Positions 45,322 to 52,994 of a stretch of DNA of 64,000 nt are shown piece by piece. A program made the position numbers and the translations under genes. The notes below the pieces were generated by a model. It was not told where the DNA came from, ran no database searches, and saw nothing but the letters and a program-made list of their open reading frames with translations. The stretch is taken from assembly GCA_019115145.1 (NCBI GenBank), contig DXED01000041.1, positions 1 to 64,000 on the forward strand, read 5' to 3'. Within the stretch, counting starts at the first letter, position 1, and each line of letters starts with the position of its first letter. The stretch is from Claveliimonas intestinigallinarum (GTDB lineage Bacteria; Bacillota; Clostridia; Lachnospirales; Lachnospiraceae).

Positions 45322-46307
45322 ATATGATTAAACTAGTCTGCGCCTGCCTGGTTGTGTCTATTCATATCAAACCGCTCTTTGATCTGTCGGAGAGTGCGGG
45401 GATCTTTCTGACAGAAATACTTTCCAGAATTGCGGTCCCTTTTTTCTTTGCGGTGTCAGGCTATTTTTTCGCGTCTAAATGGAAAGGCGAAAAAAGGTAT
45501 CTGGGAAAAGCAGTCTGTGGTCTAATGAGATACTATGCCGTTTTTTCTGTTTTTTATATATTATGGGATGCTTTAAAAGGAAGCTATGCTGATTTCAGCG
45601 CAGCGGAATTGGCAAAGCTTTTGATCCAGCGGATTCTATTTTATGGCGCTTACTACCACTTATGGTATTTCCCCAGTGCGATTGCATCTCTGTGTGTGCT
45701 ATATATATGTGAAAAGAGAAAAATATGGAAATATGTGGCGGCTGTCTCCCTGCTTTTCTTTGCAGGGGGAGCGTTGACCTACACATGGAATGTGGCGGCT
45801 GTCAGTCTGCTTCCTGTCCTGGAAACACTGGAGGAAAATTTTTATTTTGATTATCTGCGGCGTTTTCTATGCGATGCTATACCTTTTACTATGATGGGTG
45901 CCGTAATCTGGCACATTCAAATACAGTGGCAGACAGTCAAAAGAAGCAGGTCTTTGCTATGCTGCCTATGGTGGCTTGTTGTGAATACAGCTGAAACAGG
46001 TCTGGCTCTCTTTATAGGAGCAGATAGAGGAACAACGCTCTCTTTCTCCCTTATGCCTCTTGTATGTACGATCTTGATGCTTGCGTTGCAAAGACCTGCC
46101 TGTAAATGGGAAAGAGTAGGGAGCTTTTGCAGGGAGACGTCCATTGTTGTCTATGGCATGCACCCGCTGCTTTTGGAAATAATCTGGAAGCTGATGCCTG
46201 CCGCCTGGAATGTTGGAGAGACGGCTGTTTTCAGCCTTGTATTGACGGTATGTCTGGTTTTATCTTTCTGCCTTTGGCATGTAGAGCAAAGGAGGTGTGA
46301 GAATTGA
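45267..46307 (+). CDS. Acyltransferase family 3 membrane protein
   Basis: 346 aa, about ten hydrophobic helices. NNSIDMIKLVCACLVVSIHIKP carries the conserved His of family 3, and AVPFFFAVSGYFF the Ser/Gly-rich second element. A probable O-acetyltransferase for the glycan, separate from the inverted acyltransferase at 28922. It overlaps the preceding Fe-S gene by 55 bp; GGCAGGAAG is placed for the ATG at 45267. Confidence 0.88.
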   Translation: MVKVENDEQKKIKRNNSIDMIKLVCACLVVSIHIKPLFDLSESAGIFLTEILSRIAVPFFFAVSGYFFASKWKGEKRYLGKAVCGLMRYYAVFSVFYILWDALKGSYADFSAAELAKLLIQRILFYGAYYHLWYFPSAIASLCVLYICEKRKIWKYVAAVSLLFFAGGALTYTWNVAAVSLLPVLETLEENFYFDYLRRFLCDAIPFTMMGAVIWHIQIQWQTVKRSRSLLCCLWWLVVNTAETGLALFIGADRGTTLSFSLMPLVCTILMLALQRPACKWERVGSFCRETSIVVYGMHPLLLEIIWKLMPAAWNVGETAVFSLVLTVCLVLSFCLWHVEQRRCEN

Positions 46308-46996
46308 GGGAAAAGGATGAACTGATTCTACAGATAAAAGAAATTGTAGAATATATAAAAAAATATAAAAGAGTTGTTTTACTGTGGATTGTTCTGGCAA
46401 GTATAACAGGAGGAATCATAGCCGGATTTATGACACAGAAAGTATATTATTCTTCAGCAGAAATCTATGTGCGACCTATCCGGGCAGATGGAGAAATCCT
46501 TTCGGATGATTTGAATGCCAGCCAGCAGCTTACACAGGATTTTATTGAGATTATGCAAAGTAGATCGGTGTTGGAGAATGTGATTACAGACATGGGTATG
46601 GAAGATATTCTTAACGCCAAGGCGCTTCAGGACTTGATCTATGTGTCGTCAGATTATCAGAGCAGAATCGTTCACATTTTGGTGGCTGGAACGGAGCCAT
46701 CCCAGACACAGCAGATTGCAGAAAAACTCTGCTTTCATGCGGTAGAAAAGGCTGAGGAGGCGACAGGTGTGCCGTGGGCTGTCGTCTCTGACGAACCCAA
46801 TTTGCCCCGTAGACAAGCCTACCCTGTTTTGTGGCGGTCTGTCCTTCAGTCTGTTGCTTTGTCCGCCGCTTTGCTGTTTTTCTTTCTTATTATCGTTACA
46901 TCTGGCCAGAGAAAAATTAATGATAAGGGAGATGTCCAAAGATATCTGGACATCTCTGTGCTGGGAGTGATTCCTGACTATTCCTTAAAGGGATAA
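46304..46996 (+). CDS. Second Wzz/CpsC-type protein
   Basis: 230 aa. Two membrane helices (about 25-45 and 180-202) flank an extracellular part with YYSSAEIYVRPIRADGEILSDDLNASQQLTQDFIEIMQSRSVLE split over helices; PNLPRRQAYPV marks the Pro-rich segment before the second helix. It starts with TTG, overlapping the previous stop, supported by a perfect AAAGGAGGTG 7 nt upstream. No kinase gene follows it, unlike the CpsC at 30823. Last plus-strand gene of the compact operon. Confidence 0.85.
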   Translation: MREKDELILQIKEIVEYIKKYKRVVLLWIVLASITGGIIAGFMTQKVYYSSAEIYVRPIRADGEILSDDLNASQQLTQDFIEIMQSRSVLENVITDMGMEDILNAKALQDLIYVSSDYQSRIVHILVAGTEPSQTQQIAEKLCFHAVEKAEEATGVPWAVVSDEPNLPRRQAYPVLWRSVLQSVALSAALLFFFLIIVTSGQRKINDKGDVQRYLDISVLGVIPDYSLKG

Positions 46997-47952
46997 AGTC
47001 CATAGTCGAAAATGTGGACATGTTCATATCTGCCGCTGTTCAGAAAGACAGCGGCCATTGTCCCTGTACAGTTTCCGCCTACCAGTGATGTGCATCGGGA
47101 GAGGAGAGTGATAGAAGAAAGGTACTCAAGTCCGGATAAATAGTCATCATTTTCTCTTTGGAAATGTACATCTTTTATATATTGAATGGAGTTGTCGCTA
47201 TAATAGATATCATCATAATATTTTCTTTTATTTTCAAGTATTTTACCAGGAAATGCTGCTGCAAAGGCGTCTCGTATTTTTCTTTCCTCTGTGGCTAGAT
47301 AGATGGCATCATAAGGTGTATTCTTCATATGCTCTTGACAATAGGAAATCACTTCTTGGACGGAAGGCTGAACCGGATGGCCAGGCGGATGAAGAGAGGT
47401 GTAGTCTGTCCCCCTACAGATGATTCCCAGCACTCGTTTGTAGGGGGATATAAGAGAGCGGTATTCTTCTTGAATATAAGAGTATGTACTCGTGTTGAAG
47501 CACATACACTGGTTGTATATCTTTCCCCAGAGCTTTATCATTTCCGGATTATATATATCTTCAAAATGGGGCTGGAAGGAAGCACTGCGTCGAGGGCAGA
47601 TTTCCTCCTGACATGGGATAGTCGGTTCTATATGGAAAGGCTGCTCGAAATACCAAGTCCACTGGATTTGAGAGGATTTTGAGTGATTGATTTCTATAGA
47701 GGGCAGGAACCCACTGCGCAGGCAGAAGATGACAAGCGACAGGACATTATTAAGGTAGCAGAAGTTGAAATATTCATACTCGTACTCTCCTTCGCAAATG
47801 CGCATAACTTTCTGGTATTTTTGACTGATATCAGAGGCAAAGTTTTCCGGAAGAGAGACAACATAATTTCTGTATTTAACAGAGTCAAATTTTGTGAACA
47901 GGTATTGAAGATTTGGATATATTTTCTTTTGATATAATTCGATTAATTTCAT
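46978..47952 (-). CDS. Putative fucosyltransferase-like (GT-B) sugar transferase
   Basis: 324 aa, not firmly assigned. The middle LGIICRGTDYTSLHPPGHPVQP (about 185-206) resembles the HxRxxDY donor-binding motif of fucosyltransferase-type GT-B enzymes, with Cys in place of the His. DAIYLATEERKI and LLSRCTSLVGGNCTGTMAAVFLN fit the nucleotide-sugar half. The ATG at 47952 has AAAAGGAAA upstream; a TTG 21 nt earlier is less likely. Convergent with the operon, overlapping the Wzz-like stop by 19 bp. Confidence 0.65.
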   Translation of the reverse strand: MKLIELYQKKIYPNLQYLFTKFDSVKYRNYVVSLPENFASDISQKYQKVMRICEGEYEYEYFNFCYLNNVLSLVIFCLRSGFLPSIEINHSKSSQIQWTWYFEQPFHIEPTIPCQEEICPRRSASFQPHFEDIYNPEMIKLWGKIYNQCMCFNTSTYSYIQEEYRSLISPYKRVLGIICRGTDYTSLHPPGHPVQPSVQEVISYCQEHMKNTPYDAIYLATEERKIRDAFAAAFPGKILENKRKYYDDIYYSDNSIQYIKDVHFQRENDDYLSGLEYLSSITLLSRCTSLVGGNCTGTMAAVFLNSGRYEHVHIFDYGLYPFKE

Positions 47953-48066
47953 TATTAAAGATTTCCTTTTCAATATTTTCTGTTTTGTTATCTATTATTA
48001 TATAGGATAAAAGACAGTATAACAAGCATAACAGACATTAGAATGTGTGAAGAGCAGGAGGATTTT

Positions 48067-48936
48067 ATGATTAGAAAAATTAGAAAGAAGAAAAACAAGC
48101 TTTGGATATATAGCAGAATTTTATACCTGACAGTAATCGTTGGCGTCTGTATCTGGATTTATCTATCGCAATATCAGCTGGTTGTAGAGAAGTATACAGT
48201 TATTTCACCCAAGATTCAAGAGACTATCCGAGTCGTACAGCTCTCAGATCTGCACAATCGAAGCTTTGGAAAAGATAATGAGAAGCTGATTAAAATGGTA
48301 GAGGAGCTGACTCCGGACATCATCTGTATGACAGGAGATATGCTCAACAGGAACGAAGAGTCTCTGGATGTTGTTGAAAATCTTGTTAAACAGTTATCTG
48401 ATATGGCACCAGTCTATTTCTCTTATGGGAACCATGAAGAAGACTATGAAGATTATTATCAGACATCCATACGAGACAAAATAGAAAAAGCAGGAGCAAC
48501 TGTATTAGACAATGAATCTATAGAGACAGTGATTGGCAATACAATGATAAATATAGGCGGAGCGTCCCAATATGGTATGATCGAACCGAGGGGCGACGGA
48601 GATGAATATCAGTTTTTAAAGCAGTATGAAGAATCAGATGATTTTAAACTCCTTTTGTGTCACATACCAGCAGGCATGCTTCTATGGAGAGGCCTGGAGC
48701 TGTGGAATGTTGATCTGGTCCTTTCCGGACATGAACATGGAGGACAGATTATCGTTCCGGGAATAGGTGGGCTTTACAGTCAGGATGAAGGTTTCTTTCC
48801 TGAATATACAGAGGGAATATTTACAGAAAACGGCCATACATTGATCTTGTCCAGGGGACTGGGAAGTGGAAATATAGTTCCAAGAATTAATAATACATCG
48901 GAAATCGTCTGTATAAATCTTGAGCCATCAGCATAG
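48067..48936 (+). CDS. Membrane-anchored metallophosphoesterase (YkuE-like)
   Basis: 289 aa. One N-terminal helix (about 15-35), then a calcineurin-type domain: QLSDLHN, MTGDMLN, YGNHEE, CHIP and LSGHEHGGQ give the dimetal site. Expected outside the membrane. Bacterial relatives cleave phosphoesters of lipids or teichoic acid; the substrate here is unknown. The ATG at 48067 has AGGAGG 5 nt upstream, better than 48043. Divergent from the putative sugar transferase. Confidence 0.88.
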   Translation: MIRKIRKKKNKLWIYSRILYLTVIVGVCIWIYLSQYQLVVEKYTVISPKIQETIRVVQLSDLHNRSFGKDNEKLIKMVEELTPDIICMTGDMLNRNEESLDVVENLVKQLSDMAPVYFSYGNHEEDYEDYYQTSIRDKIEKAGATVLDNESIETVIGNTMINIGGASQYGMIEPRGDGDEYQFLKQYEESDDFKLLLCHIPAGMLLWRGLELWNVDLVLSGHEHGGQIIVPGIGGLYSQDEGFFPEYTEGIFTENGHTLILSRGLGSGNIVPRINNTSEIVCINLEPSA

Positions 48937-48941
48937 CAGGG

Positions 48942-49091
48942 TCAGCCCTTTCTGTGAAGCCGAATATATTTTTCCTGCTCCTGGTCGGAACTATCCTGCT
49001 GCCCATTTCTTTTTGAAGCGGCAGCACAGACAAAACACAAGAAAAGAAATATAAAAAAGAGAAATAATAAAACAGTAAATAAAACAACCAT
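48942..49091 (-). CDS. 49-aa single-pass membrane protein
   Basis: 49 aa. MVVLFTVLLFLFFIFLFLCF is one strongly hydrophobic helix (2-25). It is followed by a polar tail rich in Gln, Asp, Glu and Lys (QQDSSDQEQEKYIR). AAGGGG stands 5 nt before the ATG. It lies antisense just after the metallophosphoesterase gene (5-bp gap between stops). No family recognised. It could be a small membrane regulator, or chance coding in A+T-rich DNA, but the ribosome binding site and helix-plus-tail layout argue for a gene. Confidence 0.5.
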   Translation of the reverse strand: MVVLFTVLLFLFFIFLFLCFVCAAASKRNGQQDSSDQEQEKYIRLHRKG

Positions 49092-49310
49092 ATTTACCCC
49101 TTCTTTCTCATCTTATTATTTAGGCAAGTTCAAGGATTATTAAAATTATAAACTGAAAAGACAGTATTATTCAAAAGAAATGCGTGTATTGATTCAAAAG
49201 AATAATGTGTTGTATAGCAATAGTGAATTATATTTATTATATTATAACACGTAATATGTATACTGGCAACTGCAATATCATCTATTATTACAAGTTATCG
49301 GAAATTGTTA

Positions 49311-49346
49311 TTGACATCAATTGTATGATTGTATACAATTATACAA
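49311..49346 (+). promoter_or_regulatory. Promoter and palindromic operator of the citrate operon
   Basis: TTGACA (49311-49316), 17 bp, TACAAT (49334-49339). A 26-bp inverted repeat (49321-49346) covers the spacer and -10 with 12 of 13 pairs matching, centred on GTATAC. GTATAC-centred palindromes are typical sites of GntR/FCD regulators, and such a gene is in this operon. The remaining gap 49092-49310 is A+T-rich with no other gene seen. Confidence 0.75.
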
Positions 49347-49371
49347 GAATAATCTAAAGGAGAGATGACAC

Positions 49372-50775
49372 ATGCAGGACAGGAAGGTTTACCTTGATGA
49401 ACACACAAATCTGCTTCAGCTTGAGGAGCATATGTATCCCCTCGTGGACGTAAAAGAGCCGAACGTATTCAGAAATCTTTTCCACTACGACGAGATACCG
49501 AAGATTGCATTTAACGACAGGATCGTGCCCCACAGCATGCCGGACGAGATCTGGATCACAGACACCACGTTCCGCGACGGACAGCAGTCCAGGGCGCCCT
49601 ACAGCACGAAGCAGATCGTGGACATTTACGACTATTTTCACAGGCTGGGCGGGCCGAAGGGCAAGATCCGCCAGTGCGAATTTTTCCTGTACAGCAAAAA
49701 GGACAGGGACGCCGTGTACCAGTGTATGGAGAAGGGCTACCAGTTTCCGGAGATCACGAGCTGGATCCGGGCCAGCAAGAAGGATTTTGAGCTGGTGAAG
49801 GAGATCGGCATGAAGGAGACGGGTATCCTTGTGAGCTGCTCGGACTACCATATTTTCTATAAGCTGAAAATGACGAGAAGGCAGGCCATGGAGCACTATC
49901 TCTCCGTTATAAGGGAGTGTCTGGAGACCGGCGTCAGCCCCAGGTGTCATCTGGAGGACATCACCAGGTCAGACATTTACGGGTTTGTCATTCCCTTCTG
50001 CCTGGAGCTCATGAACCTGATGAAGGAGTACCAGATCCCGGTGAAGATCCGCGTCTGCGACACGATGGGATATGGCGTCAACTACCCCGGAGCCGTGATC
50101 CCAAGGTCCATCCCGGGCATCATTTACGGGCTTAGGGTCCACGCGGGCGTGCCCAGCGAGCTCATTGAGTTCCACGGACACAATGATTTTTACAAGGCGG
50201 TCAGCAATTCCTCCACAGCCTGGCTCTACGGGGCAAGCGGCGTGAACTGCTCCATCTTCGGCATCGGGGAGAGGACAGGAAACACGCCTCTTGAGGCCAT
50301 GGTCTTTGAGTACGCCCAGCTGAGGGGTACCCTGGACGGCATGGACACCACCGTGATCACAGAGCTGGCCGAATATTACGAGAAGGAGATCGGTTACCAC
50401 ATTCCCTCCAGAACGCCCTTTGTGGGAAAGAATTTTAACGTCACGAGAGCCGGCATCCACGCGGACGGCCTTTTGAAGAACGAGGAGATCTACAATATAT
50501 TTGACACGGACAAATTCCTGAACAGACCGCCCCTTGTGGCTGTGTCCAACACCTCCGGGCTGGCGGGCATTGCCCACTGGATCAACACCTACTTCCATCT
50601 GCCGGAGGGGAAACAGGTGGACAAAAACACAGAGCTTGTGTCTATCGTCAAGGACTGGGTAGACCAGGAGTACGAGAGCGGACGCGTCACGGTGCTGACA
50701 GACGAGGAGCTCTTAAAGGTCATTGACGACGCGTGCCGCAGGACAGGCGTGACGCTGACAGCGCAGGAGGACTAA
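49372..50775 (+). CDS. Probable (Re)-citrate synthase (homocitrate/isopropylmalate synthase family)
   Basis: 467 aa, HMGL-like TIM barrel. DEIWITDTTFRDGQQSRAP opens the barrel; LVSCSDYH, CHLEDITRSD, RVCDTMGYG and the metal ligands in EFHGHNDFYKAV follow. The shape matches the Clostridium kluyveri type of Re-citrate synthase, which condenses acetyl-CoA and oxaloacetate without the usual citrate synthase fold. The isocitrate dehydrogenase gene in the same operon supports citrate over homocitrate or isopropylmalate. AAAGGAGAG precedes the ATG. No aconitase is in the window. Confidence 0.82.
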   Translation: MQDRKVYLDEHTNLLQLEEHMYPLVDVKEPNVFRNLFHYDEIPKIAFNDRIVPHSMPDEIWITDTTFRDGQQSRAPYSTKQIVDIYDYFHRLGGPKGKIRQCEFFLYSKKDRDAVYQCMEKGYQFPEITSWIRASKKDFELVKEIGMKETGILVSCSDYHIFYKLKMTRRQAMEHYLSVIRECLETGVSPRCHLEDITRSDIYGFVIPFCLELMNLMKEYQIPVKIRVCDTMGYGVNYPGAVIPRSIPGIIYGLRVHAGVPSELIEFHGHNDFYKAVSNSSTAWLYGASGVNCSIFGIGERTGNTPLEAMVFEYAQLRGTLDGMDTTVITELAEYYEKEIGYHIPSRTPFVGKNFNVTRAGIHADGLLKNEEIYNIFDTDKFLNRPPLVAVSNTSGLAGIAHWINTYFHLPEGKQVDKNTELVSIVKDWVDQEYESGRVTVLTDEELLKVIDDACRRTGVTLTAQED

Positions 50776-50780
50776 AGGCA

Positions 50781-51449
50781 ATGGAAGAGTACCAGGACCA
50801 ATCTCTCCGGGGAAGGGTGTTCCGCAGACTGCGGGAGGACATCCTCTCCGGTGTCTACAAGGAAAATGATGAGCTCCGGGAGGCCGCCATCGGGGAGGAG
50901 CTGGGGGTCAGCAGGACTCCGGTGCGGGAGGCGCTGCGCCAGCTGGAGCTGGAGGGCCTTGTGTCCATCATCCCCAACAAGGGAGCCTACGTGACCGGCA
51001 TTTCCCTGAAGGACGTGCACGATATTTACATGATCCGGTCCATGCTGGAGGGACTCTGCGCCAGATGGGCCACCAGGTATATCACGGAGGAGCAGATCGA
51101 GGAGCTGGAGGAGGTGATCCTTCTGTCCGAGTTCCATCTGAAGAGAAAGAGTGCGGACAAAAAGGGTGCAGAAAAGGCACAGCAGGTGTCAGAGCTGGAC
51201 GGAAAATTCCACAAGGTCTTGTATCACGCCTCCAATAGTCGTATACTGGAACATGTACTGTCAGATTTTCACAAATATGTGAAGATGGCCAGGACCATGT
51301 CCGTGGAGGAGGAGAGCCGGGCTGAGAAATCCATCGAGGAGCACCGCTCTATCCTGGAGGCCATCAAGTCCAGAGACGAGGATCTGGCAGAGCGACTTGC
51401 CAACGAACACATCATGAAGGTGATGAAAAATCTTCATATAGAAGAATAA
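50781..51449 (+). CDS. GntR-family regulator (FCD subfamily)
   Basis: 222 aa. The N-terminal winged helix (about 8-75) has LREDILSGVYKENDELREAAIGEELGVSRTPVREALRQLELEG split over its helices. The C-terminal all-helical FCD domain (about 85-215) has D-x3-H-type metal ligands (DGKFHKVLYHASNS, EEHRSILEAI). ATG 50781 is 5 bp after the synthase stop, with AGGAGG upstream. It probably binds the palindrome at 49321 and reads a carboxylate such as citrate; the effector is inferred. Confidence 0.92.
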   Translation: MEEYQDQSLRGRVFRRLREDILSGVYKENDELREAAIGEELGVSRTPVREALRQLELEGLVSIIPNKGAYVTGISLKDVHDIYMIRSMLEGLCARWATRYITEEQIEELEEVILLSEFHLKRKSADKKGAEKAQQVSELDGKFHKVLYHASNSRILEHVLSDFHKYVKMARTMSVEEESRAEKSIEEHRSILEAIKSRDEDLAERLANEHIMKVMKNLHIEE

Positions 51450-51495
51450 AAACGCTGATCCAAATGATTTATTTAAAGAAAAGGAGAATACGAAC

Positions 51496-52695
51496 ATGGA
51501 AAAGATCAAGATGACCACCCCGATCGTGGAGATGGACGGAGACGAGATGACAAGAATCCTCTGGAAGATGATCAAAGAGCATCTTCTGGAGCCGTTTATC
51601 GAGCTCAACACAGAGTACTATGATCTGGGACTGGAGCACCGCAACGAGACCAATGACCAGGTGACCATTGACTCCGCCAACGCCACAAAGAAATACAAGG
51701 TGGCAGTGAAATGCGCCACCATTACTCCCAATGCGGCCCGCATGACTGAGTATGATCTGAAGGAGATGTGGAAGAGCCCCAACGGAACGATCCGTGCCAT
51801 CCTGGACGGGACTGTGTTCCGGGCGCCCATCGTTGTGAAGGGGATCGAGCCCTGTGTGAAGAACTGGAAGAAGCCCATCACCATCGCAAGGCACGCCTAC
51901 GGGGATGTGTACAAGGGAACTGAGATGAAGATCCCGGGAGCCGGCAAGGTGGAGCTCGTCTACACAGCTGAGGACGGACACGAGGAGAGAGAGCTTGTGC
52001 ACAGCTTCACAGGGGCGGGTATCGTGCAGGGTATGCACAATGTCAACGACTCCATCGCAAGCTTTGCAAGGAGCTGCTTCAACTATGCCCTGGATACAAA
52101 GCAGGATCTGTGGTTTGCCACAAAGGACACCATCTCCAAGAAGTATGACCACACATTCAAGGACATTTTCCAGGAGATCTACGATAAAGAGTACGCCGAG
52201 AGGTTCGAGAAGGCGGGCATCGTATACTTCTACACCCTCATCGACGACGCGGTGGCCCGCGTCATGAAATCCGAGGGCGGCTACATCTGGGCCTGCAAGA
52301 ACTACGACGGAGATGTCATGAGCGACATGGTGTCCTCCGCCTTCGGCTCCCTGGCCATGATGACCTCTGTTCTCGTATCCCCGGAGGGCTATTACGAGTA
52401 CGAGGCGGCTCACGGGACTGTGCAGCGCCACTACTACAAGTACCTGAAGGGCGAGGAGACATCCACCAACTCTGTGGCAACCATCTTCGCCTGGACCGGC
52501 GCCCTGAGAAAGCGCGGCGAGCTGGACGGCAACAAGGAGCTGATGGCCTTTGCGGACAAGCTGGAGAAGGCCACCATCGACACCATCGAGGAAGGAAAAA
52601 TGACAAAGGACCTGGCGCTGATCACCACAATGGAGAACCCCACTGTGCTCAACAGCGAAGAATTTATTCTGGCAATTGCAGAAAAACTGGCGTAG
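51496..52695 (+). CDS. icd: NADP-dependent isocitrate dehydrogenase
   Basis: 399 aa. It is the eukaryote-like (IDH1-type) branch: VEMDGDEMTRILWKMIK at the start, KCATITPN, DGTVFRAPI, TLIDDAVARVMKSEGGYIWACKNYDGDV split over the active site, and YEAAHGTVQRHYY. It oxidises isocitrate to 2-oxoglutarate with NADPH formation, feeding glutamate synthesis. AAAGGAG precedes the ATG. Third gene of the citrate operon, 46 bp after gntR. The stop is followed at once by a long hairpin. Confidence 0.95.
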   Translation: MEKIKMTTPIVEMDGDEMTRILWKMIKEHLLEPFIELNTEYYDLGLEHRNETNDQVTIDSANATKKYKVAVKCATITPNAARMTEYDLKEMWKSPNGTIRAILDGTVFRAPIVVKGIEPCVKNWKKPITIARHAYGDVYKGTEMKIPGAGKVELVYTAEDGHEERELVHSFTGAGIVQGMHNVNDSIASFARSCFNYALDTKQDLWFATKDTISKKYDHTFKDIFQEIYDKEYAERFEKAGIVYFYTLIDDAVARVMKSEGGYIWACKNYDGDVMSDMVSSAFGSLAMMTSVLVSPEGYYEYEAAHGTVQRHYYKYLKGEETSTNSVATIFAWTGALRKRGELDGNKELMAFADKLEKATIDTIEEGKMTKDLALITTMENPTVLNSEEFILAIAEKLA

Positions 52696-52696
52696 T

Positions 52697-52743
52697 TTAA
52701 TTGCAGACGTAATACTTTGCAAAAGTATTACGTCTGCAATTAA
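52697..52743. repeat. Perfect 22-bp inverted repeat after icd
   Basis: Arms 52697-52718 and 52722-52743 are exact reverse complements with a 3-nt loop (gca). The repeat starts 2 nt after the icd stop. No T-run follows, so it is not a standard terminator. It could shield the mRNA 3' end or be a protein site. Confidence 0.85.
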
Positions 52744-52757
52744 CGTAATTGGTGCGC

Positions 52758-52783
52758 AATTGTGCCGGGATGCCGGCACAATT
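52758..52783. repeat. Second hairpin after icd
   Basis: Perfect 11-bp arms 52758-52768 and 52773-52783 with loop gatg, 14 bp after the first inverted repeat. Again there is no T-run. The rest of the 299-bp gap (52784-52930) is not recognised. An open frame 52676-52912 crosses both hairpins but has no ribosome binding site. Confidence 0.75.
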
Positions 52784-52930
52784 ACTGCTACTGCGGCCCT
52801 TCCGGGAATATTCACCTATATTATCAGTACAACAGGGGATATTTTGAAAGATATTGATACGATTGAAATGGCGCTGGGCGAGTTTGCATGTCCCGGCGTC
52901 AATTTTACATAGATTTAACATAAATTCGGA

Positions 52931-52958
52931 TTACAAATTCATGAAAACCATTTATAAT
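52931..52958 (+). promoter_or_regulatory. Probable promoter of the pstS-like-ppk-corA operon
   Basis: TTACAA (52931-52936), 16 bp, TATAAT (52953-52958), 37 bp before the start. I did not find a clear PhoB-type box. Confidence 0.5.
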
Positions 52959-52994
52959 AGGGAAGAATATGTATTATAAAAAGGACAGGAATGT

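Larger units (their letters stand above)
26456..49091. other. Exopolysaccharide/capsule biosynthesis locus
   Basis: This ~22.6-kb block is visibly more A+T-rich than its flanks and uses AT-ending codons. Its contents define a Wzx/Wzy-dependent surface glycan system: initiating phosphoglycosyltransferase, CpsB/C/D regulation, glycosyltransferases, Wzy, Wzx, pyruvyl- and acyltransferases. The core operon from 30094 to 46996 is densely packed with many start/stop overlaps. Such composition is typical of capsule loci exchanged by horizontal transfer. No transposase or repeat was seen at either edge. Confidence 0.85.

Noticed and set aside
48887..49087. 66-aa minus-strand frame overlapping the 49-aa membrane protein
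   Set aside because: The frame one register away has the better ribosome binding site and a cleaner helix-plus-tail layout; this longer frame overlaps the metallophosphoesterase end.
52676..52912. 78-codon open frame crossing the two hairpins after icd
   Set aside because: It starts inside icd, has no ribosome binding site and its coding part spans perfect palindromes, which more likely serve as structure.
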